Below are positions 1 through 5,462 of a DNA stretch of 9,431 bases, in pieces. Positions within the stretch are counted from its first letter, which is position 1; each line of letters begins with the position of its first letter. Source of the stretch: Erysipelotrichia bacterium (GTDB lineage Bacteria; Bacillota_I; Bacilli_A; Erysipelotrichales; Erysipelotrichaceae); contig SABF01000046.1 of NCBI GenBank assembly GCA_009929095.1, forward strand, positions 1 through 9,431. The letters are read 5' to 3'. The notes under the pieces were generated by a model that was not told the origin of the DNA, searched no databases, and saw nothing but the letters and a program-made list of their open reading frames with translations. The translations under genes and the position numbers were made by a program.

Positions 1-668
1 TTCACTATAATGATGATTTTTATCTTGGCCATGCACTGGAAGAAAGATGCCATGTGAAGGTATGTCTGCAAAATGATGCAAAATGTGCTGCCATGGCAGA
101 AGCGGCGGCTGGTGCACTGAAGAACATCAGTGATGGATTTGTGCTGATCTTTGGGACGATGATCGGCGGTGCATTCATCAAGGATCACAAGCTGCATAAA
201 GGAATGCATTTCTCAGCCGGAGAGGTTTCCTACATCCAGACTGAGAGAGACGGCATTCCCAATGAAGATTCCATCTGGGGCAATCGATGCGGAACGCCGT
301 ATCTCTGTAAGCTGTATGCTGAGAGAAAGCATCTGAATGCGGATGAAGTTGATGGAATCAGAGTATTTGAAGCGGTTCACAGAAGTGAACCGGAAGCACT
401 CGAAAGCCTGTATGTCTTTTCCCGGGAGATTGCAGTACAGATTTTCAATCTGCAGACCATTCTTGATCCGCAGCGCTTTGCCATCGGCGGCGGGATCAGC
501 GCACAGCCGGTGTTCATTGAATCAATTAAAAGCAACCTGAATGAACTGTATGCCGGATGTTCGTATCATGTACCGCACGCTGAAGTAGTATCATGCAAAT
601 TTGGAAATGATGCCAATCTGATTGGCGCATTGGAATGTTTCCTGGAAAGGTATCAGAAGAACGACTGA
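1..668 (+). CDS. ROK-family sugar kinase, 3' part (5' end outside window)
   Basis: This frame is open from the first bases of the window, so the gene starts upstream; the GTG at 54 is an internal valine codon and not a real start. About 221 C-terminal residues are visible of a family usually near 300. Seen: an NDA motif (codons 72-80) followed by AAMAEAAAGA, which matches the ROK core where the Asp acts as catalytic base. Next comes a GTMIGGAFI phosphate-binding segment and then HFSAGEVSYI. The usual ROK zinc cluster (CxCGxxGCxE) is absent; only isolated cysteines follow (GNRCGTPYLC). The N-terminal DxGGT ATP motif lies outside the window. ROK kinases phosphorylate hexoses or glycosides in the cytoplasm using ATP. 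The zinc-less form resembles beta-glucoside kinase (BglK) types, but the substrate cannot be read from this. A strong terminator follows 69 bases after the stop. Confidence 0.88.
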   Translation, partial: HYNDDFYLGHALEERCHVKVCLQNDAKCAAMAEAAAGALKNISDGFVLIFGTMIGGAFIKDHKLHKGMHFSAGEVSYIQTERDGIPNEDSIWGNRCGTPYLCKLYAERKHLNADEVDGIRVFEAVHRSEPEALESLYVFSREIAVQIFNLQTILDPQRFAIGGGISAQPVFIESIKSNLNELYAGCSYHVPHAEVVSCKFGNDANLIGALECFLERYQKND

Positions 669-737
669 TTGGAACAGGCAAACTTAAATCATCCGGTTCA
701 ATGATAATATAATTTCAAGCACCAAAGCAATTGCTGT

Positions 738-769
738 CCTCCAGGTATCAAGCCTGGAGGTTTTATTTT
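738..769 (+). terminator. Intrinsic terminator after the ROK kinase gene
   Basis: Perfect 8-bp stem CCTCCAGG (738-745) / CCTGGAGG (753-760) with a 7-base loop, followed directly by TTTTATTTT. It separates the ROK gene from the downstream HAD gene. Confidence 0.92.
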
Positions 770-866
770 GGCAATGAGAAAATAACGGCAGAACTGAAAA
801 CAGCAGCGTGTCTGAATACAGAATGAGATATAACTGATCAGTATTTCATGATGGCGGATGTCATCG

Positions 867-872
867 TATAAT
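867..872 (+). promoter_or_regulatory. Candidate -10 box for the HAD hydrolase gene
   Basis: TATAAT lies 42 bases before the chosen ATG at 914, with AGGAGGG in between. No good -35 box is visible at 16-18 bases upstream (TTTCAT at 844-849 is poor), so the call rests on the -10 and on the terminator at 738-769, which implies that a new promoter is needed. Confidence 0.4.
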
Positions 873-913
873 AAAGCAGTTTTATGAAGCAAAAAAATGA
901 TAGGAGGGCATTC

Positions 914-1690
914 ATGAAGATTGCATTCTTTGATATAGACGGCACGCTGCTGGATTTCGGTGCAGAAGATATCAGCAATCGTGTTAAGAAGGCGCTGAAT
1001 GAATTGCAGAGCAATGGGGTGAAACTGTTCATTGCGACGGGCAGAACGCCCTATGTGGTTCCTAAGTTCAAAGGATTGAGGTTTGACGGCATGATGTGCT
1101 TCAATGGCGGATACTGTTTTGATCATGATGGTGTCATCTGCCGTACGCCAATGAATCCCGCGGAAGTAAGAACCGTGGTACAGAATGCGGAGAAGATCGG
1201 ATGCTCGGCACTGCTGGCATCAGATCATCGGATGGGTGCAAATTTTTTTGAACAGAACCTGAATGACTACATGCAGATATCCCATCAGTGCTGCAATGTT
1301 GACGGCGATTTTGATGAACTTATGCTGGCGGATGTCTATCAGATAATGGTTGGAACATCGCCTGAACAGGACAAGTCTCTGCTGACGGGTACGAAGGAAA
1401 CAAAAATTGTCCGGTGGTGGCCAAGAGCCTGTGATGTCATCCCGTCTGCCTGCGGCAAAGATACAGCAATTGCTGAAATATTGAAACACTATGGATACAG
1501 CAGATCAGATGCGATCGCATTCGGAGATGGCGGCAATGATCGGTCTATGCTTCAATATGCCGGGATTGGTGTGGCTATGGGAAATGCCCGGCCGGAAGTG
1601 AAAGAAGCGGCAGATTACGTGACGGATTCCTGCCATAACGATGGTGTTCAGAAAGCACTCAGACACCTTGGCTTGATTGAAGAAATATAA
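914..1690 (+). CDS. Cof-type HAD-IIB family hydrolase (phosphatase)
   Basis: A 258-residue cytoplasmic HAD phosphatase, normal length for the Cof/IIB subfamily. These enzymes dephosphorylate small molecules such as sugar phosphates or flavin/pyridoxal phosphates through an aspartyl-phosphate intermediate with magnesium. Seen: motif I FFDIDGTLL with D7 (nucleophile) and D9; motif II IATGR with T42; the motif III lysine K182 in GKDTAI; motif IV GDGGND at 204-209. The type IIB cap lies between motifs II and III. The start is ATG 914 because AGGAGGG sits at 902-908, five bases upstream, and the core fold begins at once (MKIAFFD). An in-frame ATG 30 bases earlier would add ten residues and has no ribosome site. 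The substrate is not predictable. There is no terminator before the lipoprotein gene 61 bases downstream. Confidence 0.93.
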   Translation: MKIAFFDIDGTLLDFGAEDISNRVKKALNELQSNGVKLFIATGRTPYVVPKFKGLRFDGMMCFNGGYCFDHDGVICRTPMNPAEVRTVVQNAEKIGCSALLASDHRMGANFFEQNLNDYMQISHQCCNVDGDFDELMLADVYQIMVGTSPEQDKSLLTGTKETKIVRWWPRACDVIPSACGKDTAIAEILKHYGYSRSDAIAFGDGGNDRSMLQYAGIGVAMGNARPEVKEAADYVTDSCHNDGVQKALRHLGLIEEI

Positions 1691-1705
1691 TTGATCATAT
1701 ATTAT
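1677..1705 (+). promoter_or_regulatory. Candidate promoter for the chagasin-like lipoprotein gene
   Basis: TTGAAG (1677-1682), a 17-base spacer, then TATTAT (1700-1705), overlapping the 3' end of the HAD gene. It lies 46 bases before the lipoprotein ATG. The region is AT-rich with other -10-like words (TATAAT at 1686-1691), so the exact start is uncertain. Confidence 0.45.
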
Positions 1706-1751
1706 TTACGGGTAACAGCTAACGGGTCTATGAACCCTTGGGAGGATCATA

Positions 1752-2537
1752 ATGACGAAACGTGCTTTACGCATCATACTGGCTGCATCAGCGTCTTTTT
1801 CACTGGCCGCATGCTCCGGCACTGCCGCTGCAACTCCAGCAGCAACTCCATCTGCAACTCCAGCAGCTGCTGAACCAACTGCCGCAGCTGATAAGATCAG
1901 CTATGGCTTTTTGAAGACTGAGGGAGATACCATTGTGCTTCGCGGCAATCCGACCACCGGTTATGATTGGAAGTCATTCTATGTATCGACTGCTGATCAG
2001 GAAATCGTCAAGATTGAAGATGCAGACATAAAAGTGGACAGCAGTCTTGACGGAGCTCCCAGTACATATACTTTCAAGATTACCGGGCTCAAGGCAGGCG
2101 ATGCAAGAATCGGATTCAACTATATGCGCAGTTTTGATGAGTATGGCGTGAATGAAACAGTATACTTTACCGTACATGCAGATGACAGTCTGAATGTAAC
2201 AATTGATTCTATCCCGGACCAGCCAACAGTTGATATCACTGAAAATCAGATCAGTCTGTTTAATAATCCGACGTATGGCTACAGTTGGACTGCTTATTTC
2301 CCGGATGGCGGTGAAACGAGCTGCGTTGATATTGCTGAACCGGAATATGTCAGCGGCACCACAGGCGTGGATGATGAAGGCGGTACAGATAATTTCGTAC
2401 TCACAGGAAATACGGAAGGTTCTGTTCAGGTTGTATTTTCATGGCATACAGGCATGGATGCCGATGGGCTTGCATATGAAATTCACTTCACCTGCACGGT
2501 GGATAAGGATATGAACGTCGCTATTCAAATGAATTAA
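1752..2537 (+). CDS. Lipoprotein with two tandem chagasin-like (I42) protease inhibitor domains
   Basis: A 261-residue exported lipoprotein. The start ATG has GGGAGG six bases upstream. Residues 1-20 are a type II signal peptide (TKR then a hydrophobic stretch), and the lipobox LAAC places the lipidated Cys at 21. Residues 24-48 form an Ala/Thr/Pro linker. Domain 1 (about 49-152) has the chagasin loop NPTTGYDW at 66-73, then GAPSTYTFKITGLKAG and FNYMRSFDE, which match the other two inhibitor loops in position. Domain 2 (about 158-259) repeats the layout with NPTYGYSW at 172-179 and DDEGGTDNFVLTG. Domain 2 carries two cysteines (C191, C248) that could form a disulfide. Known family role: tight reversible inhibition of papain-like (C1) cysteine proteases. 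Inferred role: surface-anchored protection against host or competitor proteases, or regulation of the cell's own. The target is unknown. A terminator follows. Confidence 0.88.
   Translation: MTKRALRIILAASASFSLAACSGTAAATPAATPSATPAAAEPTAAADKISYGFLKTEGDTIVLRGNPTTGYDWKSFYVSTADQEIVKIEDADIKVDSSLDGAPSTYTFKITGLKAGDARIGFNYMRSFDEYGVNETVYFTVHADDSLNVTIDSIPDQPTVDITENQISLFNNPTYGYSWTAYFPDGGETSCVDIAEPEYVSGTTGVDDEGGTDNFVLTGNTEGSVQVVFSWHTGMDADGLAYEIHFTCTVDKDMNVAIQMN
1830..1865 (+). repeat. 12-bp tandem repeat encoding the lipoprotein linker
   Basis: GCAACTCCA occurs at 1830, 1842 and 1854, an exact 12-base period with a variable fourth codon (GCA, TCT, GCA). It encodes ATPA/ATPS/ATPA between the lipidated cysteine and the first inhibitor domain. 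In-frame slippage here would change linker length without breaking the gene. Confidence 0.85.
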
Positions 2538-2554
2538 TTCTGGAAGCAGACATC

Positions 2555-2580
2555 AGGGACCCGTGAGGGTCCCTTTCATT
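2555..2580 (+). terminator. Probable terminator after the lipoprotein gene
   Basis: Perfect 8-bp GC-rich stem AGGGACCC (2555-2562) / GGGTCCCT (2567-2574) with a GTGA tetraloop, followed by a short, weak T-tail (TTCATT). It lies 17 bases after the stop codon. Confidence 0.7.
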
Positions 2581-2593
2581 ATCAGATTTGTAC

Positions 2594-2599
2594 TATAAT
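2594..2599 (+). promoter_or_regulatory. Candidate -10 box for the C69 peptidase gene
   Basis: TATAAT lies 33 bases before the ATG at 2633. The -35 position falls in the terminator stem and matches poorly. If this box is used, it rules out the in-frame TTG start at 2588. Confidence 0.4.
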
Positions 2600-2632
2600 A
2601 AATTCTGTTATAGGAAAGAAGAGGAAGAAGAT

Positions 2633-4081
2633 ATGCCTTGTACAACGATTCTGGCAGGAAGAAAAGCAACCTATGACGGGTCGACGATGATGGCTCGAAA
2701 TGAAGATTCTGGAGGAGTTCAGTTTACCGCCAAGAAATTCATTACAGTCAATCCGAAAGATCAGCCGGTTCACTATCAGTCTGTAATTTCCAAGGTGAAA
2801 ATTGATCTGCCGGAAAATCCGATGCGCTATACTGCAGTGCCCAATGCACTGAATAATGAAGGAATCTGGGGTGAGTGCGGCATTAACGAAGATAATGTTG
2901 CTATGAGTGAAACGGAAACGATCACCAGCAACCCGCGTGTATGCGGCGCAGATCCGCTGGTAAAATCCGGAATTGGCGAAGAGGATCTTTTAACGATTGT
3001 CCTTCCATATATTCACAGTGCCAGGGAAGGCGTAAAGAGACTTGGAAGCCTTCTGGAACAGTACGGAACTTATGAAATGAATGGCATTGGATTTCAGGAT
3101 GTACATGAGATATGGTGGTTTGAGTCAATTGGCGGACATCATTGGATGGCAAAAAGAGTGCCGGATGACAGCTATGTTGTCATGCCAAATCAGCTGGGCA
3201 TTGATTCGCTGGATCTGGCTGATGCATATTCTGAACAGAAGAACAGCATGTGTTCGGAAGATCTGATTGAATTCATTGAGAATAACCATCTTGATCTTTC
3301 CATGAAAGGCGGATCGCTGAAGAAAAATAAGAACTTTGATTCCCGTGCTGCCTTTGGCTCTCATACTGACAGCGATCACAGCTATAACACGCCGAGAGCC
3401 TGGTATATGCTGAAGTTACTGAATCCGATATCGATCAATTGGAGAGAGAACTATACTCCGGAGAGCGATAATCTTCCCTGGAGTCTGGTTCCGGAGCACA
3501 GGATTACCGTTGAGGACATCAAGACTGTACTCAGCTCTCATTATCAGGGAACCATCTATGATGAATATGGAAAATATGGTGATCATTCCAATTTCGGGAG
3601 ATATCGTCCAATTGGGATCAACCGCAATAACTTCCTGGGTCTTACCCAGCTTCGTCCGTATATGCCTAAAGAAATCATGGCAGTGCAGTGGCTTGCCATG
3701 GCAAGCAATCCCTTTAATGCTTTGGTTCCGTTCTATGCCAATGTGACCGTTACGCCTGAGTATTTTTCCAATACTGATGGCAATGCCACAACAGATAATT
3801 TCTATTGGACAAACAGGATGATCGGAGCTTTGGCAGATGCTCATTTCAGTACCTGTGCCTCTCACATCGAGCGCTATCAGCTGATGATTGCAGCCAAATC
3901 TCACGAGATGCTGAATGAATTTGATCATCAGTACTCGAAAAAGGATGTGCAGAAGTATCTGGAAACATGCAATCAGAAAATCTCAGATATGGTCCAGACA
4001 CTGACGCTGGACACACTGAATAAAGTTCTCTATGAAGCTTCGCTTGGGATGAAGAATGCCTTCAGCCGCAGTGACGCATAA
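2633..4081 (+). CDS. C69 family dipeptidase (PepDA-like)
   Basis: A 482-residue cysteine dipeptidase of the N-terminal nucleophile (Ntn) hydrolase fold, close to the family's usual 470-480. It would cleave dipeptides in the cytoplasm for amino-acid supply; there is no signal peptide. Seen: the N-terminus MPCTTILAG, where Cys3 becomes the nucleophile after removal of the short propeptide; DGSTMMARNED (15-25); GECGINEDNVAMSE (80-93); and GGHHWMAKRVPDD (167-179), all typical of Peptidase_C69. The start is ATG 2633, with GAGGAAG five bases upstream. A longer in-frame TTG start at 2588 would put 15 charged residues before the catalytic cysteine and is rejected. The gene is a single unit bounded by terminators on both sides. 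Substrate range beyond dipeptides is unknown. Confidence 0.93.
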   Translation: MPCTTILAGRKATYDGSTMMARNEDSGGVQFTAKKFITVNPKDQPVHYQSVISKVKIDLPENPMRYTAVPNALNNEGIWGECGINEDNVAMSETETITSNPRVCGADPLVKSGIGEEDLLTIVLPYIHSAREGVKRLGSLLEQYGTYEMNGIGFQDVHEIWWFESIGGHHWMAKRVPDDSYVVMPNQLGIDSLDLADAYSEQKNSMCSEDLIEFIENNHLDLSMKGGSLKKNKNFDSRAAFGSHTDSDHSYNTPRAWYMLKLLNPISINWRENYTPESDNLPWSLVPEHRITVEDIKTVLSSHYQGTIYDEYGKYGDHSNFGRYRPIGINRNNFLGLTQLRPYMPKEIMAVQWLAMASNPFNALVPFYANVTVTPEYFSNTDGNATTDNFYWTNRMIGALADAHFSTCASHIERYQLMIAAKSHEMLNEFDHQYSKKDVQKYLETCNQKISDMVQTLTLDTLNKVLYEASLGMKNAFSRSDA

Positions 4082-4091
4082 TTCAAAATAG

Positions 4092-4132
4092 AAAAGAGAT
4101 GCTGCAGATCACTAAGATCTGCAGCATTCTTT
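4092..4132 (+). terminator. Intrinsic terminator after the C69 peptidase gene
   Basis: Perfect 12-bp stem ATGCTGCAGATC (4099-4110) / GATCTGCAGCAT (4116-4127) with an ACTAA loop, extended by AAAAG/TTCTTT pairing. The plus-strand tail is TTCTTT. The minus-strand side is also T-rich (opposite the A-run near 4087-4095), so it may stop transcription from both directions. Confidence 0.83.
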
Positions 4133-4164
4133 AGACAGGAAATGATGGAAGGCAGAATCTGAAA

Positions 4165-4187
4165 GATGAGGCGCAGGCCGTCTCATC
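4165..4187 (-). terminator. Hairpin downstream of the small minus-strand ORF, possible weak terminator
   Basis: GATGAGGCG (4165-4173) pairs with CGTCTCATC (4179-4187) with one G-T wobble and a 5-base loop. Read on the minus strand it is followed by TTTC only, so it would be a weak terminator for the ORF ending at 4257. It may equally be a chance hairpin. Confidence 0.3.
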
Positions 4188-4256
4188 TAAATTGCAGTTC
4201 GATTGATGCAGACGATAAAAACAGCGGCTGGAAAATGATCTGCAGTACTTAGAATG

Positions 4257-4376
4257 CTAATAGCGGATCTCGCGATTTACTTCGTTGATCTCGTCCAGTG
4301 ACAGCGGCTGTGTGCCAGAATGATCATTGGATTTGCTTGGGCTGCAATTCTTCTGTTCCTCTTCTGCTTCATTCAT
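4257..4376 (-). CDS. Possible small protein, 39 residues, unknown function
   Basis: I do not recognise this protein. The minus-strand frame reads MNEAEEEQKNCSPS, a polar middle, then PLSLDEINEVNREIRY and TAG. It is very acidic and polar at the N-terminus, has one cysteine, and ends in a segment with helix-like spacing (LSLDEINEVNREI) reminiscent of short C-terminal tails of antitoxin-like proteins, though that is only a resemblance. Two further in-frame ATGs at 4395-4400 would add eight residues. The inner start is preferred because AAGGGTGA precedes it by about seven bases, and because the promoter-like boxes at 4410-4437 would start the RNA only about three bases before the outer ATG. It sits alone downstream of the flavodoxin terminator. 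Without homologues it could be noise. Confidence 0.38.
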   Translation of the reverse strand: MNEAEEEQKNCSPSKSNDHSGTQPLSLDEINEVNREIRY

Positions 4377-4409
4377 GATTCCGTCACCCTTGTTCATCAT
4401 ACAAGAGCT

Positions 4410-4437
4410 ATCATAGCCCCAAAGTATTTCTTTACAA
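4410..4437 (-). promoter_or_regulatory. Candidate promoter for the 39-residue minus-strand ORF
   Basis: Read on the minus strand: TTGTAA (4432-4437), a 16-base spacer, TATGAT (4410-4415). The predicted RNA start near 4403 leaves a leader of about 27 bases before the preferred ATG. It lies just downstream of the flavodoxin terminator, so a new promoter would be needed here. Confidence 0.4.
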
Positions 4438-4498
4438 TGCTTGACTTTGCATCATGAAATGGCATAGCTGATGTCTTGGCCTAAAAAATGAAATTGTG

Positions 4499-4529
4499 AA
4501 AAAAAGGCATATTTTACTGGAAATATGCC
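4499..4529 (-). terminator. Intrinsic terminator of the flavodoxin gene
   Basis: On the minus strand a perfect 9-bp stem GGCATATTT (4521-4529) / AAATATGCC (4506-4514) with a 6-base loop is followed by seven Ts (4499-4505). It lies 13 bases after the flavodoxin stop. Confidence 0.94.
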
Positions 4530-4542
4530 CTTGCAATCCTGT

Positions 4543-5079
4543 TTATTTAGAAATGTAGCCGTCCTCTGCAGACAATTCACCATCAGTGACAGAGGGACTC
4601 TTAAGACTGTCCTTTATCCATTTGGAAATTGCGTCTTCAGTCATATCCTTTGTGATGACAGTTCCAGCATGCCAGTCTGCATCAGATGCGGATTCTGTCT
4701 TGAGCCTGGATGCGGTATGCATAATATCGCTGCCTTCTGAAGTGGAGAAGGGGATAATTGTTTTTCCGACCGTATCATACAATTCCAGAAAAGAGTTGAT
4801 GATCTTTGGAGCAGTGCCCCACCAGATAGGGAATCCCAGGTAGATGACATCATAATCCATAGTCAATGGATCAGATGCGATGGCCGGTCTTGTAGAGGGA
4901 TTCTTTTCCTCTTTTGATACTCTGCTGTTCGGATCTTTCCAGTTCAGGTCCTTTCCTTTATATGGATCAGCCGCAATGATTTCATAAAGTGTATCTGCTT
5001 CTGCTGCTTTGGCGATTGTTTCTGCTGTGTGCACGGTATTCCCCGTAGCTGAGAAATATGCAACTAATGTTTTGCTCAT
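4543..5079 (-). CDS. Flavodoxin family protein (Flavodoxin_4 type)
   Basis: A 178-residue cytoplasmic FMN protein. Seen: the FMN phosphate loop SATGNT at 10-15 after a hydrophobic beta strand (KTLVAYFS); the second flavin loop GFPIWWGTAP at 82-91, with tryptophans that can stack on the isoalloxazine; and a third loop FSTSEGSDI at 111-119. This arrangement is that of the longer flavodoxins annotated as Flavodoxin_4, which act as low-potential electron carriers or small flavin reductases; the partner is not known. AAAGGAT lies about 12 bases before the ATG, a long but usable spacing. The gene is divergent from the rubredoxin, with 140 bases between the start codons, and ends at a strong terminator. 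Flavodoxins commonly replace ferredoxin when iron is scarce, which suits the nearby Feo gene, but regulation here is inferred. Confidence 0.93.
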   Translation of the reverse strand: MSKTLVAYFSATGNTVHTAETIAKAAEADTLYEIIAADPYKGKDLNWKDPNSRVSKEEKNPSTRPAIASDPLTMDYDVIYLGFPIWWGTAPKIINSFLELYDTVGKTIIPFSTSEGSDIMHTASRLKTESASDADWHAGTVITKDMTEDAISKWIKDSLKSPSVTDGELSAEDGYISK

Positions 5080-5111
5080 GAAATTTATTCGATCCTTTCC
5101 GGTATTAATCT

Positions 5112-5138
5112 AATATAGTCATTTTTTATAAAAAATGA
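5112..5138 (-). promoter_or_regulatory. Flavodoxin promoter region with a 20-bp perfect palindrome
   Basis: A minus-strand -10 box TATATT (5112-5117) lies 32 bases before the flavodoxin ATG. Directly upstream of it, 5119-5138 is a perfect palindrome with arms TCATTTTTTA / TAAAAAATGA and no loop, filling the spacer and -35 position. No good -35 box is present, which would fit control by a regulator bound to the palindrome. Confidence 0.5.
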
Positions 5139-5157
5139 TACAGAAATGCTTGAAATA

Positions 5158-5199
5158 TGCATTATACTTGCATGCATTATCATCTTTGCATAAGATGAT
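5158..5199 (+). promoter_or_regulatory. Repeats and 21-bp dyad upstream of rubredoxin, putative operator
   Basis: TGCATTAT occurs at 5158-5165 and 5173-5180, with TGCATAAG at 5187-5194, spaced about 15 bases apart. The last copy is the centre of an inverted repeat ATCATCTT (5179-5186) / AAGATGAT (5192-5199) with TGCAT between. The dyad ends six bases before the AGGAGG ribosome site, so it could be a protein-binding site or an RNA hairpin affecting translation. No confident promoter boxes are seen. Confidence 0.45.
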
Positions 5200-5219
5200 T
5201 ATACAGGAGGTGTTCTGAT

Positions 5220-5378
5220 ATGGATAAGTATGCTTGCCCGTGCGGATATGTTTATGATCCGGCTGAAGGCGATCCGGATCATGGTGTAAACCCGGGAACT
5301 GCATTTGAGGATCTTCCGGCTGATTGGACCTGCCCAGTATGCGGCGCTCCAAAAGACATTTTTGAAAAAGCTGCATAA
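5220..5378 (+). CDS. Rubredoxin
   Basis: A 52-residue rubredoxin, standard length, a cytoplasmic one-electron carrier with a single iron bound by four cysteines. Such proteins often pass electrons to rubrerythrin, superoxide reductase or similar peroxide and oxygen defences in anaerobes. Seen: [33 protein letters not shown] and [12 protein letters not shown]. The second knuckle is the usual C-x-x-C (C38, C41). The first is C-x-C (C6, C8), one residue shorter than the textbook C-x-x-C; the frame here is unambiguous. AGGAGG at 5205-5210 is nine bases before the ATG. The gene is monocistronic, with a strong terminator nine bases after the stop, and divergent from the flavodoxin gene. No partner enzyme lies beside it. 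Confidence 0.95.
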   Translation: MDKYACPCGYVYDPAEGDPDHGVNPGTAFEDLPADWTCPVCGAPKDIFEKAA

Positions 5379-5386
5379 TCTATACT

Positions 5387-5426
5387 GACTTCTGGAATGA
5401 ACGATGATTCTGGAAGTCTTTTTTTT
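5387..5426 (+). terminator. Intrinsic terminator of the rubredoxin gene
   Basis: A 12-bp stem with two wobble pairs: GACTTCTGGAAT (5387-5398) pairs with ATTCTGGAAGTC (5407-5418), leaving an 8-base loop. It is followed by eight Ts (5419-5426). Confidence 0.94.
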
Positions 5427-5462
5427 GTTTGTGCTGGCTGTTAGCGGTATGCTGGAGTAATA

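Noticed and set aside
708..713. TATAAT just before the terminator at 738-769, suggesting a tiny RNA
   Set aside because: No acceptable -35 box, and the RNA would be little more than the terminator hairpin of the ROK gene.
884..913. Upstream ATG for the HAD hydrolase
   Set aside because: There is no ribosome site before it, and the AGGAGGG at 902-908 serves the ATG at 914, where the HAD fold begins.
838..1126. Minus-strand frames opposite the HAD gene
   Set aside because: They overlap a well-supported plus-strand gene, lack ribosome sites and show no recognisable protein features.
2588..2632. TTG start adding 15 residues to the C69 peptidase
   Set aside because: It would bury the catalytic N-terminal cysteine, has no ribosome site, and lies upstream of or inside the candidate -10 box.
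4221..4310. Direct repeat ACAGCGGCTG at 4221-4230 and 4301-4310
   Set aside because: Only two 10-base copies; expected by chance and the second lies in the possible small ORF.
5448..5453. TATGCT as a -10 box for the membrane protein gene
   Set aside because: It abuts the ribosome site, so the RNA would begin almost at the start codon; the matching -35 lies in the T-tract of the rubredoxin terminator.
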